Numbered from the stretch's first letter, positions 8,008 to 19,269 are shown. The stretch is 64,000 bases of DNA from Roseivivax sp. THAF197b (GCF_009363255.1 NZ_CP045318.1:2779501-2843500), one strand, 5' to 3'. Numbers and translations are program-made. The notes: a model not told the origin generated them from the letters alone.

Positions 8008-10041
8008 ATGTCCGGCACCGAGCCGGACCCGAACGCCGGGGCCGAAATGCCCCGGCGTTTGCACGTCTATACCCGCAAGTTGCGCTTTGACGCGCGGATC
8101 ACCCGCATTCTCGCCCTGTCAGGCTACAAGGTCGCGATCGGCCAACCGCGCGAGGGCGACGCGGTGGGCGTCTGGGGGATGTCCCCCCTGGCCCCCCGGG
8201 GCGAAGCCATGGCCGCGCGCACGGACGCGCCCCTCATCCGGATCGAGGATGCCTTCCTGCGCTCCCTCCATCCCGGCCGCGACGGGGAGCCGCCCGCAGG
8301 CCTGCTCATCGACACGAAGGGCGTGCATTTCGACCCTGCGCGCCCCTCGGACCTCGAGACGCTGCTGGCCACCCATCCCCTCGACGATGCCGCCCTTCTG
8401 GCCCGGGCCAAGGCGGCGATGGCCCGCATGCAGGCTGCGCATCTGACGAAATACGCCGCGACCCGCACCGACCTCTCCGCCCCTGATCCGGGCTACGTGC
8501 TGGTCATCGACCAGACCCATGAGGACGCCTCCGTCCGGGCCTCGGGTGCGGATCGCAATCGTTTCCGGGAGATGCTCTATCATGCGCGCGAAGAGCATCC
8601 CGGCGCGCGCATTCTCGTGCGCAGCCATCCCGAAACGCGCGCGGGCCACAGGCCGGGGCATTTCACCGAGGCGGATCTGGGCCCCGGTACGGAACGGCAT
8701 GACGCGCCGATCTCGCCCTGGCTGCTTCTCGACGGGGCCATCGCGGTCTACACCGCCTCCTCGCAGTTGGGGTTTGAAGCGATCCTTGCCGGGCACCGCC
8801 CCTGCCTTTTCGGGCAGCCCTTCTATGCGGGATGGGGCCTGACGGACGACCGCTTTCCACTCGATCGGCGGCGGCGGCGCCTGTCCCGCGCCCAGCTCTT
8901 TGCCGCCGCGATGATCCTGTACCCGAAATGGTACGACCCGTTCCGCGACCGCCTCTGCGAGATCGAGGACGTGCTCGCCGCCTTCGAGGCCGAGACCCGC
9001 GCCTGGCGCGAGGACCGCGCAGGTTGGGTCGCGCGCGGCATGCGGCTCTGGAAGCGTCAGCCGCTGCAGGGCTTTTTCGGCAAAGAGCACCGGGTGATCT
9101 TCGAAGACGATGCCGTAAAAGCGCAAAGCATCGCCGCCGCGAAGGGCCGCCGTCAGATGGTCTGGGCCAGCAAGGGTCGCCCGGACGAGGACGCGGTCCG
9201 CGTCGAGGACGGCTTCCTGCGCTCGCGCGGGCTCGGTGCGGAGCTGATCCCGCCCCTGTCGCTCACCCTTGATGATCTGGGCATCTATTACGACCCGACG
9301 CAGCCGTCGCGGCTGGAGACGCTGATCGCCGAGAGCCCGTCCCTGCCGCCCGATGCGATCGAGCGCGCCCGCCGTCTCATCAAGCAGCTCACAGAGGCGG
9401 GGCTCTCCAAATACAACCTCTCGGGCACTTTGCCGGACCTGCCTGCGGGCCGCCGCATCCTGGTGCCCGGTCAGGTCGAGGATGACGCCTCCATCCTCAA
9501 GGGCGCGGGGGAGATCGCGACGAATGAGGGACTTCTGGCCCATGCGCGTGCCGAAAACCCCGATGCCGTGCTGATCTGGAAACCCCATCCCGATGTGCAG
9601 GCAGGCCTGCGTCAGGGCGCTGTCGACGCCCCCGAAAGATGGGCCGATGTCACGCTCGGCACCGCTCCGATGGGCCCGCTTTTGGACCGCGTGGATGCGG
9701 TCTGGACGATGACCTCGCTGACCGGGTTCGAAGCGCTCCTGCGCCGCTGCGAGGTGACGGTTCTCGGCACGCCCTTCTACGCGGGCTGGGGCCTGACCCG
9801 CGATCTGGGCCGGGTGCCCGCGCGACGGCGGGGGATGCAGGGCGTCAGCCGCGAAAGCCTCGTCCATGCCACGCTCATCGCCTATCCGCGCTACCGCGAT
9901 CCGGTGACGGGCCGCCCTTGCCCGCCCGAAGTGGTGGCCGAACGGCTCGCCAAGGGCGAGGTCCCGATGCCGGGCCCGTTCAATCGCACCCTGTCGAAAC
10001 TGCAGGGAATGCTGGCAAGCCGCGCGCATCTCTGGCGGTAG
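8008..10041 (+). CDS. kpsC: Capsule polysaccharide protein KpsC (duplicated Kdo transferase)
   Basis: 677-residue protein made of two homologous halves, as expected of KpsC. The motif PFYAGWGLT occurs once in each half (about residues 271 and 590). So do EDAFLRSL/EDGFLRSRG, EDAS followed by a short acidic linker, and the HPE/HPD motifs. KpsC alternates beta-Kdo transfers to make the conserved capsule linker (established). The start MSGTEPDP is 5 bp after the export lipoprotein stop. A longer frame that begins inside the previous gene lacks support. It ends 24 bp from the ribD stop, tail-to-tail. Confidence 0.92.
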   Translation: MSGTEPDPNAGAEMPRRLHVYTRKLRFDARITRILALSGYKVAIGQPREGDAVGVWGMSPLAPRGEAMAARTDAPLIRIEDAFLRSLHPGRDGEPPAGLLIDTKGVHFDPARPSDLETLLATHPLDDAALLARAKAAMARMQAAHLTKYAATRTDLSAPDPGYVLVIDQTHEDASVRASGADRNRFREMLYHAREEHPGARILVRSHPETRAGHRPGHFTEADLGPGTERHDAPISPWLLLDGAIAVYTASSQLGFEAILAGHRPCLFGQPFYAGWGLTDDRFPLDRRRRRLSRAQLFAAAMILYPKWYDPFRDRLCEIEDVLAAFEAETRAWREDRAGWVARGMRLWKRQPLQGFFGKEHRVIFEDDAVKAQSIAAAKGRRQMVWASKGRPDEDAVRVEDGFLRSRGLGAELIPPLSLTLDDLGIYYDPTQPSRLETLIAESPSLPPDAIERARRLIKQLTEAGLSKYNLSGTLPDLPAGRRILVPGQVEDDASILKGAGEIATNEGLLAHARAENPDAVLIWKPHPDVQAGLRQGAVDAPERWADVTLGTAPMGPLLDRVDAVWTMTSLTGFEALLRRCEVTVLGTPFYAGWGLTRDLGRVPARRRGMQGVSRESLVHATLIAYPRYRDPVTGRPCPPEVVAERLAKGEVPMPGPFNRTLSKLQGMLASRAHLWR

Positions 10042-10065
10042 GATACGCCACGTCCGCGCAGCCGA

Positions 10066-11163
10066 TCAGTCCGCGCGCACCCAGCGATGCAGGATGTCGC
10101 CGCCCACATCGCGCGTCTCCGCCAAAGTGAAGCGGCGCGCTTCGACCAGGCGGTCGATGCCCAACGCCCCGATGCCGGGCCGACCCTCGGCCCCGAGGGC
10201 AAGACCTGCGGTGAACCCCATGAATTCGTCCACGAGATCGGCCTGCATCAGCGTGGCCGCAAGCGCCCCGCCCCCTTCGCAGAAGACCCGGGTCAGGCCT
10301 GTCTGCCCGAGCGCGTCCAGCACCGATGCGGGGTCGAGCTGCCGCCCGGCGAGCGCACAGGGCAGAAGTCTCGCGCCCAAACCCTGCCAAGCGGCCCGCG
10401 TCTCCGCAGGCGCGTCCGGCCCATGGCAGATCCAGACCGGCACGTCGCGTGCGGTCCGCGCCAGGTTGCCCATGAGCGGCAGATCGATCAGGCGCGAGAC
10501 GACGACGCGCACGGGCTGCCGCTTTACCCCCATTCCGCGCGCGGTCAGCGACGGATCATCGGCCCGCGCGGTGCCCGCCCCCACCATCACCGCATCGGAT
10601 TTCGCGCGGGCCGCATGGACAAAGGCCCGTGCTGCGGGGCCCGTGATCCACTGGCTTTCGCCCGTGGCCGTGGCAATGCGCCCATCGAGCGAGGTGGCAA
10701 GCTTCAGCGTCAGGTGCGGCCGTCCGATCCGCACACGCTTGAGAAAGCCCACATGATCGCGCGCGGCCTCCTCGGCCATGACGCCCGTCTCGACGGCGAT
10801 CCCGGCGGCGCGCAGCATCTCGAACCCCTTGCCCGAGACGCGCGGATCGCTGTCGGAAAACGGCGCCACCACGCGCGCGATCCCCGCAGCGATCAGCGCA
10901 TCGGTGCAGGGCGGCGTCAGACCGTGATGGGCGCAAGGTTCAAGCGTGACATAGGCCGTGGCGCCACGCGCGGCGGCACCGGCCATGCTCAGCGCCTCGG
11001 TTTCCGCATGCGGGCGGCCGCCCGGCTGGGTGGAGCCACGCCCGACCACGCGCCCGTCCTTGACAATCACGCAGCCCACAGCGGGGTTCGGCCAGGTCTG
11101 GCCCATATTCCGCGCCCCGAGCATCAGGGCGTGGGCCATATGGGCGCGGTCGATATCCGTCAC
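10066..11163 (-). CDS. ribD: Bifunctional riboflavin deaminase-reductase RibD
   Basis: 365-residue enzyme for the second and third steps of riboflavin synthesis. The N-terminal zinc deaminase domain shows HAETEAL (near residue 52) and [11 protein letters not shown] (near residues 75-85). The C-terminal NADPH reductase domain begins with [18 protein letters not shown] (near residue 153) and includes [14 protein letters not shown]. Its start overlaps the nrdR stop by 4 bp, so nrdR-ribD are coupled, a common alphaproteobacterial pair. The next rib gene, ribE, lies 4.8 kb away across the capsule genes. Confidence 0.95.
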   Translation of the reverse strand: MTDIDRAHMAHALMLGARNMGQTWPNPAVGCVIVKDGRVVGRGSTQPGGRPHAETEALSMAGAAARGATAYVTLEPCAHHGLTPPCTDALIAAGIARVVAPFSDSDPRVSGKGFEMLRAAGIAVETGVMAEEAARDHVGFLKRVRIGRPHLTLKLATSLDGRIATATGESQWITGPAARAFVHAARAKSDAVMVGAGTARADDPSLTARGMGVKRQPVRVVVSRLIDLPLMGNLARTARDVPVWICHGPDAPAETRAAWQGLGARLLPCALAGRQLDPASVLDALGQTGLTRVFCEGGGALAATLMQADLVDEFMGFTAGLALGAEGRPGIGALGIDRLVEARRFTLAETRDVGGDILHRWVRAD

Positions 11164-11627
11164 TTGTCGGGCTGGGCCGCGGGGCGCAATTCGCTGACGA
11201 ACTTGTCGAAATCGTCAGCCTCCTGGAAATTCTTGTAGACGCTGGCAAAGCGCACGAAGCCCACCGTGTCGATCCGGGCCAGGGCCTCCATGACGATCTC
11301 GCCGATCTGCTTGGAGGGTATGTCGGTCTCGCCCATGCTTTCGAGCCGCCGCACGATACCCGAGATCATCTGATCGATGCGTTCGGGCTCCACCGGGCGT
11401 TTCTGCATCGCGATCCGGATGGACCTCTCGAGCTTGTCGCGGTCGAAATCCTCGCGCCGTCCGTTGGTCTTGATGACCACGAGGTCGCGGAGCTGCACGC
11501 GCTCATAAGTGGTGAAGCGCCCGCCGCAAGCCGGGCAGAAGCGTCGCCTGCGGATGGAGACGTGGTCCTCCGCGGGCCGCGAATCCTTCACTTGGGTGTC
11601 TACATTTCCGCAAAACGGGCAGCGCAT
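11160..11627 (-). CDS. nrdR: Transcriptional repressor NrdR
   Basis: 155-residue repressor of ribonucleotide reductase genes. The N-terminal zinc ribbon uses C3, C6, C31 and C34 (RCPFCG and [15 protein letters not shown]). An ATP-cone domain follows from about residue 49 ([17 protein letters not shown]). ATP or dATP binding tells it the nucleotide status of the cell (established). It overlaps ribD by 4 bp. The 155-bp gap upstream contains a perfect DnaA-box 9-mer at 11677-11685. No clear tandem NrdR box is seen near the gene. Confidence 0.95.
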   Translation of the reverse strand: MRCPFCGNVDTQVKDSRPAEDHVSIRRRRFCPACGGRFTTYERVQLRDLVVIKTNGRREDFDRDKLERSIRIAMQKRPVEPERIDQMISGIVRRLESMGETDIPSKQIGEIVMEALARIDTVGFVRFASVYKNFQEADDFDKFVSELRPAAQPDK

Positions 11628-11676
11628 GAGCCGTCCCCCTCGTGTCTGACCTGCTCAGGATGGGGTTGGCCCCCAC

Positions 11677-11685
11677 TTATCCACA
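11677..11685 (+). promoter_or_regulatory. DnaA-box-like 9-mer upstream of nrdR
   Basis: TTATCCACA is an exact match to the strict bacterial DnaA consensus. It lies about 50 bp before the nrdR start. One such 9-mer is expected by chance about every 130 kb counting both strands, so position is the only hint of function. Confidence 0.35.
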
Positions 11686-11782
11686 GCCACTATAGGAGCT
11701 TGCGCAGACCTTGGGTAGAGGGGAATTTCCGCCGCAAGATACGGGGGGCCATAATCGGCTCAGTGCGTTCAGGTTCTGTGAC

Positions 11783-12202
11783 TTACGGCGACAGATGCGC
11801 GGAGATCCGGCGGGTATGCGGCGCATCTCGATGCTCGAACAGGTAGATACCCTGCCATGTGCCCAGAACCGGACGCCCGGCGCTGACCGGGATGCTCAGA
11901 GACACCGGAAGCATGGCCGCCTTGATATGCGCAGGCATGTCGTCCGGCCCCTCATAGGTGTGTGTGAGATAGGACATGGAGGGATCGGTAGTCGGTGGCA
12001 CCAGCCGCGCGAAAAACGCCGCCAGATCGGTTTGCACCTCCGGGTCGGCGTTTTCCTGAATGAGCAGACTGGCTGACGTGTGGCGGACAAAAAGCGTGAG
12101 CAGCCCTGTGTCCCGATCCGATGCGGCCACCCAAGCCGCGATATCTTTGGTAAATTCGTAAAGACCCTGACCGCGGGTCTCTACCGTGAATTCCGTGTCC
12201 AT
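11783..12202 (-). CDS. YjbQ-family protein (UPF0047)
   Basis: 139-residue protein of the YjbQ/UPF0047 family, trimeric enzymes with weak thiamin-phosphate synthase activity whose true role is unclear (established). The family signature is visible: FVRHTSASLLIQENADPEV near residue 47, then a conserved HI-K-A segment (DDMPAHIKAAML), then GTWQGIYLFEHRD near the C-terminus. The start is MDTEFTV; the 14 upstream in-frame codons do not resemble the family. It stands alone on the minus strand, between nrdR and a small secreted protein gene. Confidence 0.88.
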   Translation of the reverse strand: MDTEFTVETRGQGLYEFTKDIAAWVAASDRDTGLLTLFVRHTSASLLIQENADPEVQTDLAAFFARLVPPTTDPSMSYLTHTYEGPDDMPAHIKAAMLPVSLSIPVSAGRPVLGTWQGIYLFEHRDAPHTRRISAHLSP

Positions 12203-12259
12203 GGCCGGTCTTTCTTGATGCGATGTTCGCACAGACCGTGCCATGACCGGTCGCGATTG

Positions 12260-12514
12260 TCAGGCTTCCCCGACCACGCAGCGGACCTGCGGAAGATCAC
12301 TCTGGCCCCAATCGAACAAGATCGGCGTGCCGTTATCGTGGCGTGCGGGGCGTGCGGCCACCTGGGCCAGCGTCTCCTGGCATTCGGCCAATTCACCAGC
12401 GCTGACAGAGATTTCGATGACCTCCTCAGGGGCGTCTTCGTAAAGGTCTGCGGCGGCCACGGCGGACACCGTGCCGATCATTGCAAAGGACAATGCGAAA
12501 GCTGTGCGTTTCAT
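12260..12514 (-). CDS. Small exported protein of unknown function
   Basis: 84-residue protein with a clear signal peptide (residues 1-22, KRTAFALSFAMIGTVSAVAAA). The mature part is about 62 residues, acidic at first (DLYEDAPEEVIE). It has two cysteines (residues 45 and 79) that could form a disulfide. No family is recognised. It has a plausible ribosome site (GGAAAG) and is divergent from the SDR gene. The periplasm is the likely location. Confidence 0.6.
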   Translation of the reverse strand: MKRTAFALSFAMIGTVSAVAAADLYEDAPEEVIEISVSAGELAECQETLAQVAARPARHDNGTPILFDWGQSDLPQVRCVVGEA

Positions 12515-12563
12515 TCATCTTTCCTTTCGTCGTTGCGAGAACAACGGCATACCTCGGAAAAAG

Positions 12564-12582
12564 TTCAAAAATTTTTTTTGAA
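12564..12582. repeat. A/T-rich dyad upstream of the SDR gene
   Basis: TTCAAAAA (12564-12571) and TTTTTGAA (12575-12582) form a perfect 8-bp dyad around TTT. It lies in the divergent gap between the small secreted protein and the SDR gene. It may be an operator or an intrinsic curve. It resembles the palindrome at 3407-3427. Confidence 0.5.
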
Positions 12583-12691
12583 GGTGCCGCCGACGCCGCG
12601 TCGCTCATGCCAGTTCCGCCCTCCGCGCAACCGAAGCCGATCTCATGCGTTGGGACCGCAACATGCTATGACGGCACGAAAGGAATTCCCC

Positions 12692-13366
12692 ATGAGCGAC
12701 AAGACACTTTTCATCACCGGCGCATCTTCCGGCATCGGTGCAGCGACCGCGCGCGCCGCGGTCGAGGCAGGCTGGAATGTCGGCCTTTTCGCGCGCTCCG
12801 AGGACAAGCTGAACGCCCTCTCGGACGAGCTTGGTGACAAGGCCATCGCATTGCCCGGTGACGTAACCTCGCTGGACAGCCAGATGGAGGCGCTGAAAAC
12901 CCTCAACCACACGTTCGGGCGCATCGACGCGGCCTTTGCCAATGCAGGCACAGGCCTGTCCGCGGCGGGCACCGAAGCGGGCGATCCCGAGGAATGGGAG
13001 AAGATGGTTCAGATCAACATCATCGGTGTGCTCTGGACCGTGAAGGCGACGATGCCCTTCCTGAAGGAAAGCAAGGGGCACCTGCTGCTGACCGGCTCCG
13101 CGGCGGGCCGCATCCATATCCCGGGCTCCGTCTACGGCGCCTCTAAGTGGTTTGTGCATGGTTATGGCGGCAACCTTGCCGAGGAAATGCGCGAGTTCGG
13201 CGGCCGCTGCACCATCATCGCGCCGGGCATGGTCGACACCGAGTTCTTCGACAGCCCCAAGCCCGACAAGCTCAAGCCCGAAGACATCGCCCGTTCGGCA
13301 GTCTTCGCCCTCAATGCCGATCCGCGTGCGACGGTGCGCGAGGTCTTCGTGATGCCCACGAACTGA
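12692..13366 (+). CDS. Short-chain dehydrogenase/reductase
   Basis: 224-residue SDR of the classical type. The nucleotide-binding motif TGASSGIG is at residues 9-16, NAG at 84-86, and the catalytic residues are Ser136, Tyr148 and Lys152 (YGASK). The start MSDK follows the ribosome-site sequence AAGGAA. The substrate is unknown. Sequence style (LFARSEDKLNALS) is that of the NADP-dependent YdfG-like group. It is a single gene between a divergent small gene and the DedA-like gene. Confidence 0.85.
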   Translation: MSDKTLFITGASSGIGAATARAAVEAGWNVGLFARSEDKLNALSDELGDKAIALPGDVTSLDSQMEALKTLNHTFGRIDAAFANAGTGLSAAGTEAGDPEEWEKMVQINIIGVLWTVKATMPFLKESKGHLLLTGSAAGRIHIPGSVYGASKWFVHGYGGNLAEEMREFGGRCTIIAPGMVDTEFFDSPKPDKLKPEDIARSAVFALNADPRATVREVFVMPTN

Positions 13367-13436
13367 GGCCCGGCACCACAGCCGTTTGGCACGACAATGC
13401 CCCCGGTCTATGTCACATCACAGGACCGGGGGGATC

Positions 13437-13991
13437 ATGGACGCCTATATCGCTCAATACGGTGTGTTTGCCGTCTATATCGGATGCGCGCTCGAAGGGG
13501 ATGCGGCTGCGATCAGCGGAGCGATCCTGGCGCAGAGCGGCCTTCTCGATCCTGTCAGCACCTACCTCGCGATTGCCGCAGGCGCCTACACCACCGACTT
13601 TCTGGTCTACACACTCGCGCGGTTCTTCCGAGAACATCCCTACGTATTGCGCGCGCTTTCGCATCCCATGGCCGCCCGTCTGACGGGTCGGCTGCTCTCC
13701 CGGCCTTTGCTTCTGGCCGCGATTTTTCGGTTCATCCCCGGTGCGCGCACGATTGCGCCCGTGATGCTGGCCACCGCAACGCCGTTGCGACCGACCGTCT
13801 ATTTCATCGTCACGGCATGTGCGGCCCTTGTCTGGGCGGGTGTCATGCTGGCTGTCGGATTTGGTGCAGGCGCGGTTTTGTCCCGCCTGCTGGGCCCATT
13901 CCTGCGGTTGGAGACGCTGCTTATCGGCATGGCTGCGCTGCTCATCCTTGTGGCGGCGCGAGTGCTCTGGCGATTGCGACAGCCACGGTGA
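13437..13991 (+). CDS. DedA/SNARE-associated family membrane protein
   Basis: 184-residue membrane protein with about five hydrophobic segments. The DedA signature is visible: an acidic residue in the first membrane-embedded region (GCALEGDAAAISGAIL) and FRFIPGARTIAPVMLA near residue 105. Members are proton-linked lipid transporters or flippases needed for envelope homeostasis (established for some). The start is placed at MDAYI, preceded by AGGACCGGGGGG; an upstream ATG 17 codons earlier lacks a site. The N-terminal motif lacks the usual prolines, so the protein is a divergent member. Confidence 0.75.
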   Translation: MDAYIAQYGVFAVYIGCALEGDAAAISGAILAQSGLLDPVSTYLAIAAGAYTTDFLVYTLARFFREHPYVLRALSHPMAARLTGRLLSRPLLLAAIFRFIPGARTIAPVMLATATPLRPTVYFIVTACAALVWAGVMLAVGFGAGAVLSRLLGPFLRLETLLIGMAALLILVAARVLWRLRQPR

Positions 13992-14017
13992 GCGCAAACC
14001 GACAGCAACCGTGAGCG

Positions 14018-14302
14018 TCAGCCGAAAAGCCGCGCGTCCTGCTCGTCGATCATCTGCTTTGCCTTGCGCAAGGATGCGGCGACGGCCTCGTCGTGGTCGC
14101 GGATCACATCGGCACGGATCATGCGATGTGTCTTGGTCTCGCCATCCACCTCCCCTTCGATGGTCGCCGCGACGCGGTACTGACCATCTTCCGGGATCGG
14201 ATCGACGATGATGCGGAAGCCGCCATGCTCGACCGGTTCGACGGCGGAACCCCTGGCTGCGCCACCATTTCCACCACCGAAGAGACGTTTCAGAAACGAC
14301 AT
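14018..14302 (-). CDS. HlyU-family protein
   Basis: 94-residue protein matching the small HlyU family (PF10115). It begins MSFLKRLFGGG, followed by a glycine-rich linker and a compact beta domain with YRVAATIEGEV and a DEAVAASLRKAKQMIDEQ helix. HlyU was named as a haemolysin activator in Vibrio, but most alphaproteobacterial members are uncharacterised, so a regulator role is not assured. It is 7 bp upstream of the next minus-strand gene, suggesting an operon. Confidence 0.75.
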   Translation of the reverse strand: MSFLKRLFGGGNGGAARGSAVEPVEHGGFRIIVDPIPEDGQYRVAATIEGEVDGETKTHRMIRADVIRDHDEAVAASLRKAKQMIDEQDARLFG

Positions 14303-14309
14303 GGCCTAC

Positions 14310-14606
14310 TCACTCCGGCGGCTGGCAATATGGCAGGGACGGACAGGGCGCGTCCTGCCCGTTGAACTTCATTCCGAAATCCGGGGCTGACACCCAGAAC
14401 CCGCTGGCCGCGTACCACCAATTTCCCGTGCCATGCCCGGGCACGAAGGTATCGCAGGATTTGCCCAGATAGATGCGCTGACCGTTTTCAAGGGTCAGCG
14501 CAGCACCATCCGCTGAGCACACATGCTCGTACCGCACCGGCCTGTCATGCCCGTCGGCCAAGGCAGGCCCTGCAAAGGCCACCAAAGCGGAGACGAGACG
14601 CAGCAC
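14310..14606 (-). CDS. Small exported cysteine-containing protein
   Basis: 98-residue protein with a short signal peptide (residues 1-17, ending ALADG). The mature part has four cysteines (near residues 30, 51, 88 and 93), suited to two disulfides. One segment reads CSADGAALTLENGQRIYLGKSCD and another is rich in tryptophan (GNWWYAASGFWVS). No family is recognised. It follows rpoD after 9 bp and precedes the HlyU-like gene, so it may be read through from rpoD. Confidence 0.6.
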   Translation of the reverse strand: MLRLVSALVAFAGPALADGHDRPVRYEHVCSADGAALTLENGQRIYLGKSCDTFVPGHGTGNWWYAASGFWVSAPDFGMKFNGQDAPCPSLPYCQPPE

Positions 14607-14615
14607 CGGCCTGCC

Positions 14616-16625
<2,010 letters not shown>

Positions 16626-16742
16626 TCAGTGCTCCATATCGAGGGCGGGACCCGGTCTGGGCGATTCGCTAATCCGAATCAATAGCGCGAACAACTGATT
16701 CGCACACCCGTCCCACCGCATTCTTTCTTCGGTTTGTGCGCA

Positions 16743-18713
16743 TTAGCCGCTATTGCGGCCTTTTGCGAACGTGATGTTGTCGAGAAGCTCCGCGAAAGAT
16801 TTCCGCTCGGCCCGGTCGATCAGGGCACCATTGGCGCCCGTCTCGTAATCTGTGTCGTCCTCCTGCACCGCGCGTTCGGCCTGTGCTCGGACCGCCGCGG
16901 CCTGGCCCAAACGCCAGGTGCGCGTCTCGCTGCCGGTCTCCTGCGCCTCTTCGACGGCCTCGGCGATTTCGGCGGCAAGGCCCCGCGCCGCGTCGAGCTT
17001 GGCAAGCTCCTCGGCCACGGTCAGCCGTGCAAGCTCCAGATCCTCTGGCTTGCGCAGACATGGTGTGATCGCGACATGGCGTGCCGCCAACATGGTTTCA
17101 AGAGCCGCCCCCCCGATTGCCGCCGCCGCCGCGTCGCGCGCGGCCTCCCGGCTTTGGGGCTCCGCGCGCAGAAGCGCCGCGCAGAGGGCCGCGTGATCGG
17201 CATCCGCGAAATCAAGCACTTCCAGTGCAGCATCGAACTCCTCGATGATCGCGGGCGAGGAAATGAGCGTGGCCAGGATCACGGCTTCGCGGATACGGCG
17301 CTCGCCCTCGGGGCCCGCGGCGACCAGAAGCGACGCCTTGGTTGCCGCCGATGGCGGCTCAGGCGCGCCCTTCGCACGCCAGACGCGCCCCGCCCCGCCG
17401 CCACCACCCTGCGGCGATGACGCCCGCTGAGGGCGGAAAAGCTGGTAGCGCAATTCCTTGATCTCGGCCCCATAATGGTGCCGCAGCGACGGGTCCTGGA
17501 TCTGCGCGATCTTCTCGCGCAGCGCGCGATCGAGCGCGGCCTTGCGCTCGGGGCTGTCGAAGACGCGGCCCTCGGTTTCGCGCCGCCACAAAAGCTGCAC
17601 CATCGGCAGCGCCTGCTCCAGCACACGTGCGACCGCCTCGGGGCCGTCCGCGCGCAGAAGATCGTCGGGGTCCTGTCCCTCGGGCATCAGCGCAAAGCGC
17701 AGGCTCTTGCCCGCTTCCAAAAGCGGCAGCGCCAGATCGATCACCCTGTGGGCCGCGCGCAGTCCCGCCTTGTCCCCATCGAGCGCGATGATCGGCTCGT
17801 CCGACACGCGCCACAGAAGCTGCAGCTGCGTCTCGGTCACGGCGGTGCCCAAGGGCGCAACCGACGCCTCGAAGCCCGCCCGGCTGAGCGCTATCACGTC
17901 CATGTAGCCCTCGGCCACGATCAGGGGCTGGCCCTTGCCTGCGGCCTCGCGCGCAGGCGCCAGGTTGTAGAGGTTGCGGCCCTTGTCGAAGAGATCCGTC
18001 TCCGGCGAGTTGAGATACTTGGCCTTGTCTTCGGGATCCATCGCCCGCCCGCCGAAGGCGATGGCGCGCCCACGCCCGTCGCGGATGGGAAACAGGATGC
18101 GGTTGCGGAAGACGTCATAGGGCTTCCCGCCCTTGTTTGAGGGCTTGGCAAGGCCCGCCCCCAGGATCAGGTCGGGCGCGATGCCCTTGCCCGTCAGATG
18201 ATCCCAGAGCGTCTGCCACCCCTCCGGCGCAAACCCGATCTCGAACCGTTCCAGCGCCGCGGCATCGAGGGCCCGGCCCGCCAGATAATCCCGCGCTGCC
18301 GCGGCGGCCCCGGTCTTGAGCTGCATCCGGTAGAAGCGCACCGCATCTTCCATGACGCGCGCCAATTCCGTGCGCCGATCGGCCTTTTCCTGCGCGCGTG
18401 GATCCCGCGCGGGCATCTGCATCCCGGCCTCGGTGGCGAGGATCTCGACCGCCTCCATGAAGCCCACATTCTCGCTGTCCTTCACGAAGGTTATCGCATC
18501 CCCCTTCGCCTGACAGCCGAAGCAATAGAAGAAGCCCTTGCGGTCATCGACGTGGAAGGAGGCGGATTTTTCCTGGTGGAAGGGACACGGCGCCCACATG
18601 TCGCCCTTGGCCTGGTTCGACTTGTGCTTGTCCCACATGACCTTGCGGCCCACGACCTGAACAAGGGACGTGCGGGTGCGCAATTCGTCGAGGAAACCTG
18701 GGGGCAGACTCAT
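16743..18713 (-). CDS. dnaG: DNA primase DnaG
   Basis: 656-residue primase that makes RNA primers for replication. The N-terminal CHC2 zinc finger uses C43, H46, C64 and C67. The catalytic core includes the EGYMD motif (VAEGYMDVIAL) and Toprim residues in LDGDKAGLRAA. The C-terminal helicase-binding region begins after an Ala/Gly/Pro linker with SSPQGGGGGAGRVW near residue 435. It is the promoter-proximal gene of the dnaG-rpoD pair. Confidence 0.97.
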   Translation of the reverse strand: MSLPPGFLDELRTRTSLVQVVGRKVMWDKHKSNQAKGDMWAPCPFHQEKSASFHVDDRKGFFYCFGCQAKGDAITFVKDSENVGFMEAVEILATEAGMQMPARDPRAQEKADRRTELARVMEDAVRFYRMQLKTGAAAAARDYLAGRALDAAALERFEIGFAPEGWQTLWDHLTGKGIAPDLILGAGLAKPSNKGGKPYDVFRNRILFPIRDGRGRAIAFGGRAMDPEDKAKYLNSPETDLFDKGRNLYNLAPAREAAGKGQPLIVAEGYMDVIALSRAGFEASVAPLGTAVTETQLQLLWRVSDEPIIALDGDKAGLRAAHRVIDLALPLLEAGKSLRFALMPEGQDPDDLLRADGPEAVARVLEQALPMVQLLWRRETEGRVFDSPERKAALDRALREKIAQIQDPSLRHHYGAEIKELRYQLFRPQRASSPQGGGGGAGRVWRAKGAPEPPSAATKASLLVAAGPEGERRIREAVILATLISSPAIIEEFDAALEVLDFADADHAALCAALLRAEPQSREAARDAAAAAIGGAALETMLAARHVAITPCLRKPEDLELARLTVAEELAKLDAARGLAAEIAEAVEEAQETGSETRTWRLGQAAAVRAQAERAVQEDDTDYETGANGALIDRAERKSFAELLDNITFAKGRNSG

Positions 18714-18823
18714 GCCCCGAATATCGGCCTCCCGGTGCCCAGAGTCCAGAAGGCCCGGCCTGCGTCTCGCAACGCGCGCCGGGCCAACGGATTATCCAGA
18801 CGGGTATGATGCGCAGGTTCGGA

Positions 18824-19120
18824 TCACATCTTTGCGCATTGCGCGCGCCAGCTTTCCCCGACCTCTGCGCCAAGCTGGTCGGCGGGCAGCGAATAGACCC
18901 ATTCGGCAATGGCGGGCACCACCTGCATGTATTTCTCGGCCTCCCCGGACAGCGAGCCCGCAACGGTGTTCAGCGCCGCGTTGGCCTCGGCCCCGTCCTG
19001 GCGTGCCTCGACCACGCGCATGACAATATCGGCCTGAAGGCCGCATTCGTCGCCGCCCGATTGCGCAAGCGCGGGGCCTGCCAGCCCGAGGCATAGGGTC
19101 GCAAGGGTGAGATATTTCAT
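18824..19120 (-). CDS. Small exported protein of unknown function
   Basis: 98-residue protein with a signal peptide (residues 1-19, ending ALAQS). The short helical mature domain has two cysteines, one near its start (DECGLQ) and one at its end (RAQCAKM), suggesting an end-to-end disulfide. No family is recognised with confidence. It sits between dnaG and glutamate dehydrogenase on the same strand, with gaps of about 110-150 bp, so it is probably separately transcribed. Confidence 0.6.
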   Translation of the reverse strand: MKYLTLATLCLGLAGPALAQSGGDECGLQADIVMRVVEARQDGAEANAALNTVAGSLSGEAEKYMQVVPAIAEWVYSLPADQLGAEVGESWRAQCAKM

Positions 19121-19269
19121 CAGGGTCTCCGTTGTCGTCTGTCGTGGATTGTCCGCCGTCTCGTGCCAGACCTAGGCAAGCGCGCGGCGGGTGTCACGTC
19201 TCATATGCGTTATCCCGCCGACATGCCGCGGCATCGATGGCGCAGGGGCCGCCCTGGGCGTGCCCTCCC

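Noticed and set aside
8119..10029. 636-codon open frame antisense to kpsC
   Set aside because: Shadow of kpsC. The KpsC protein shows both duplicated domains, so the plus strand is the coding one.
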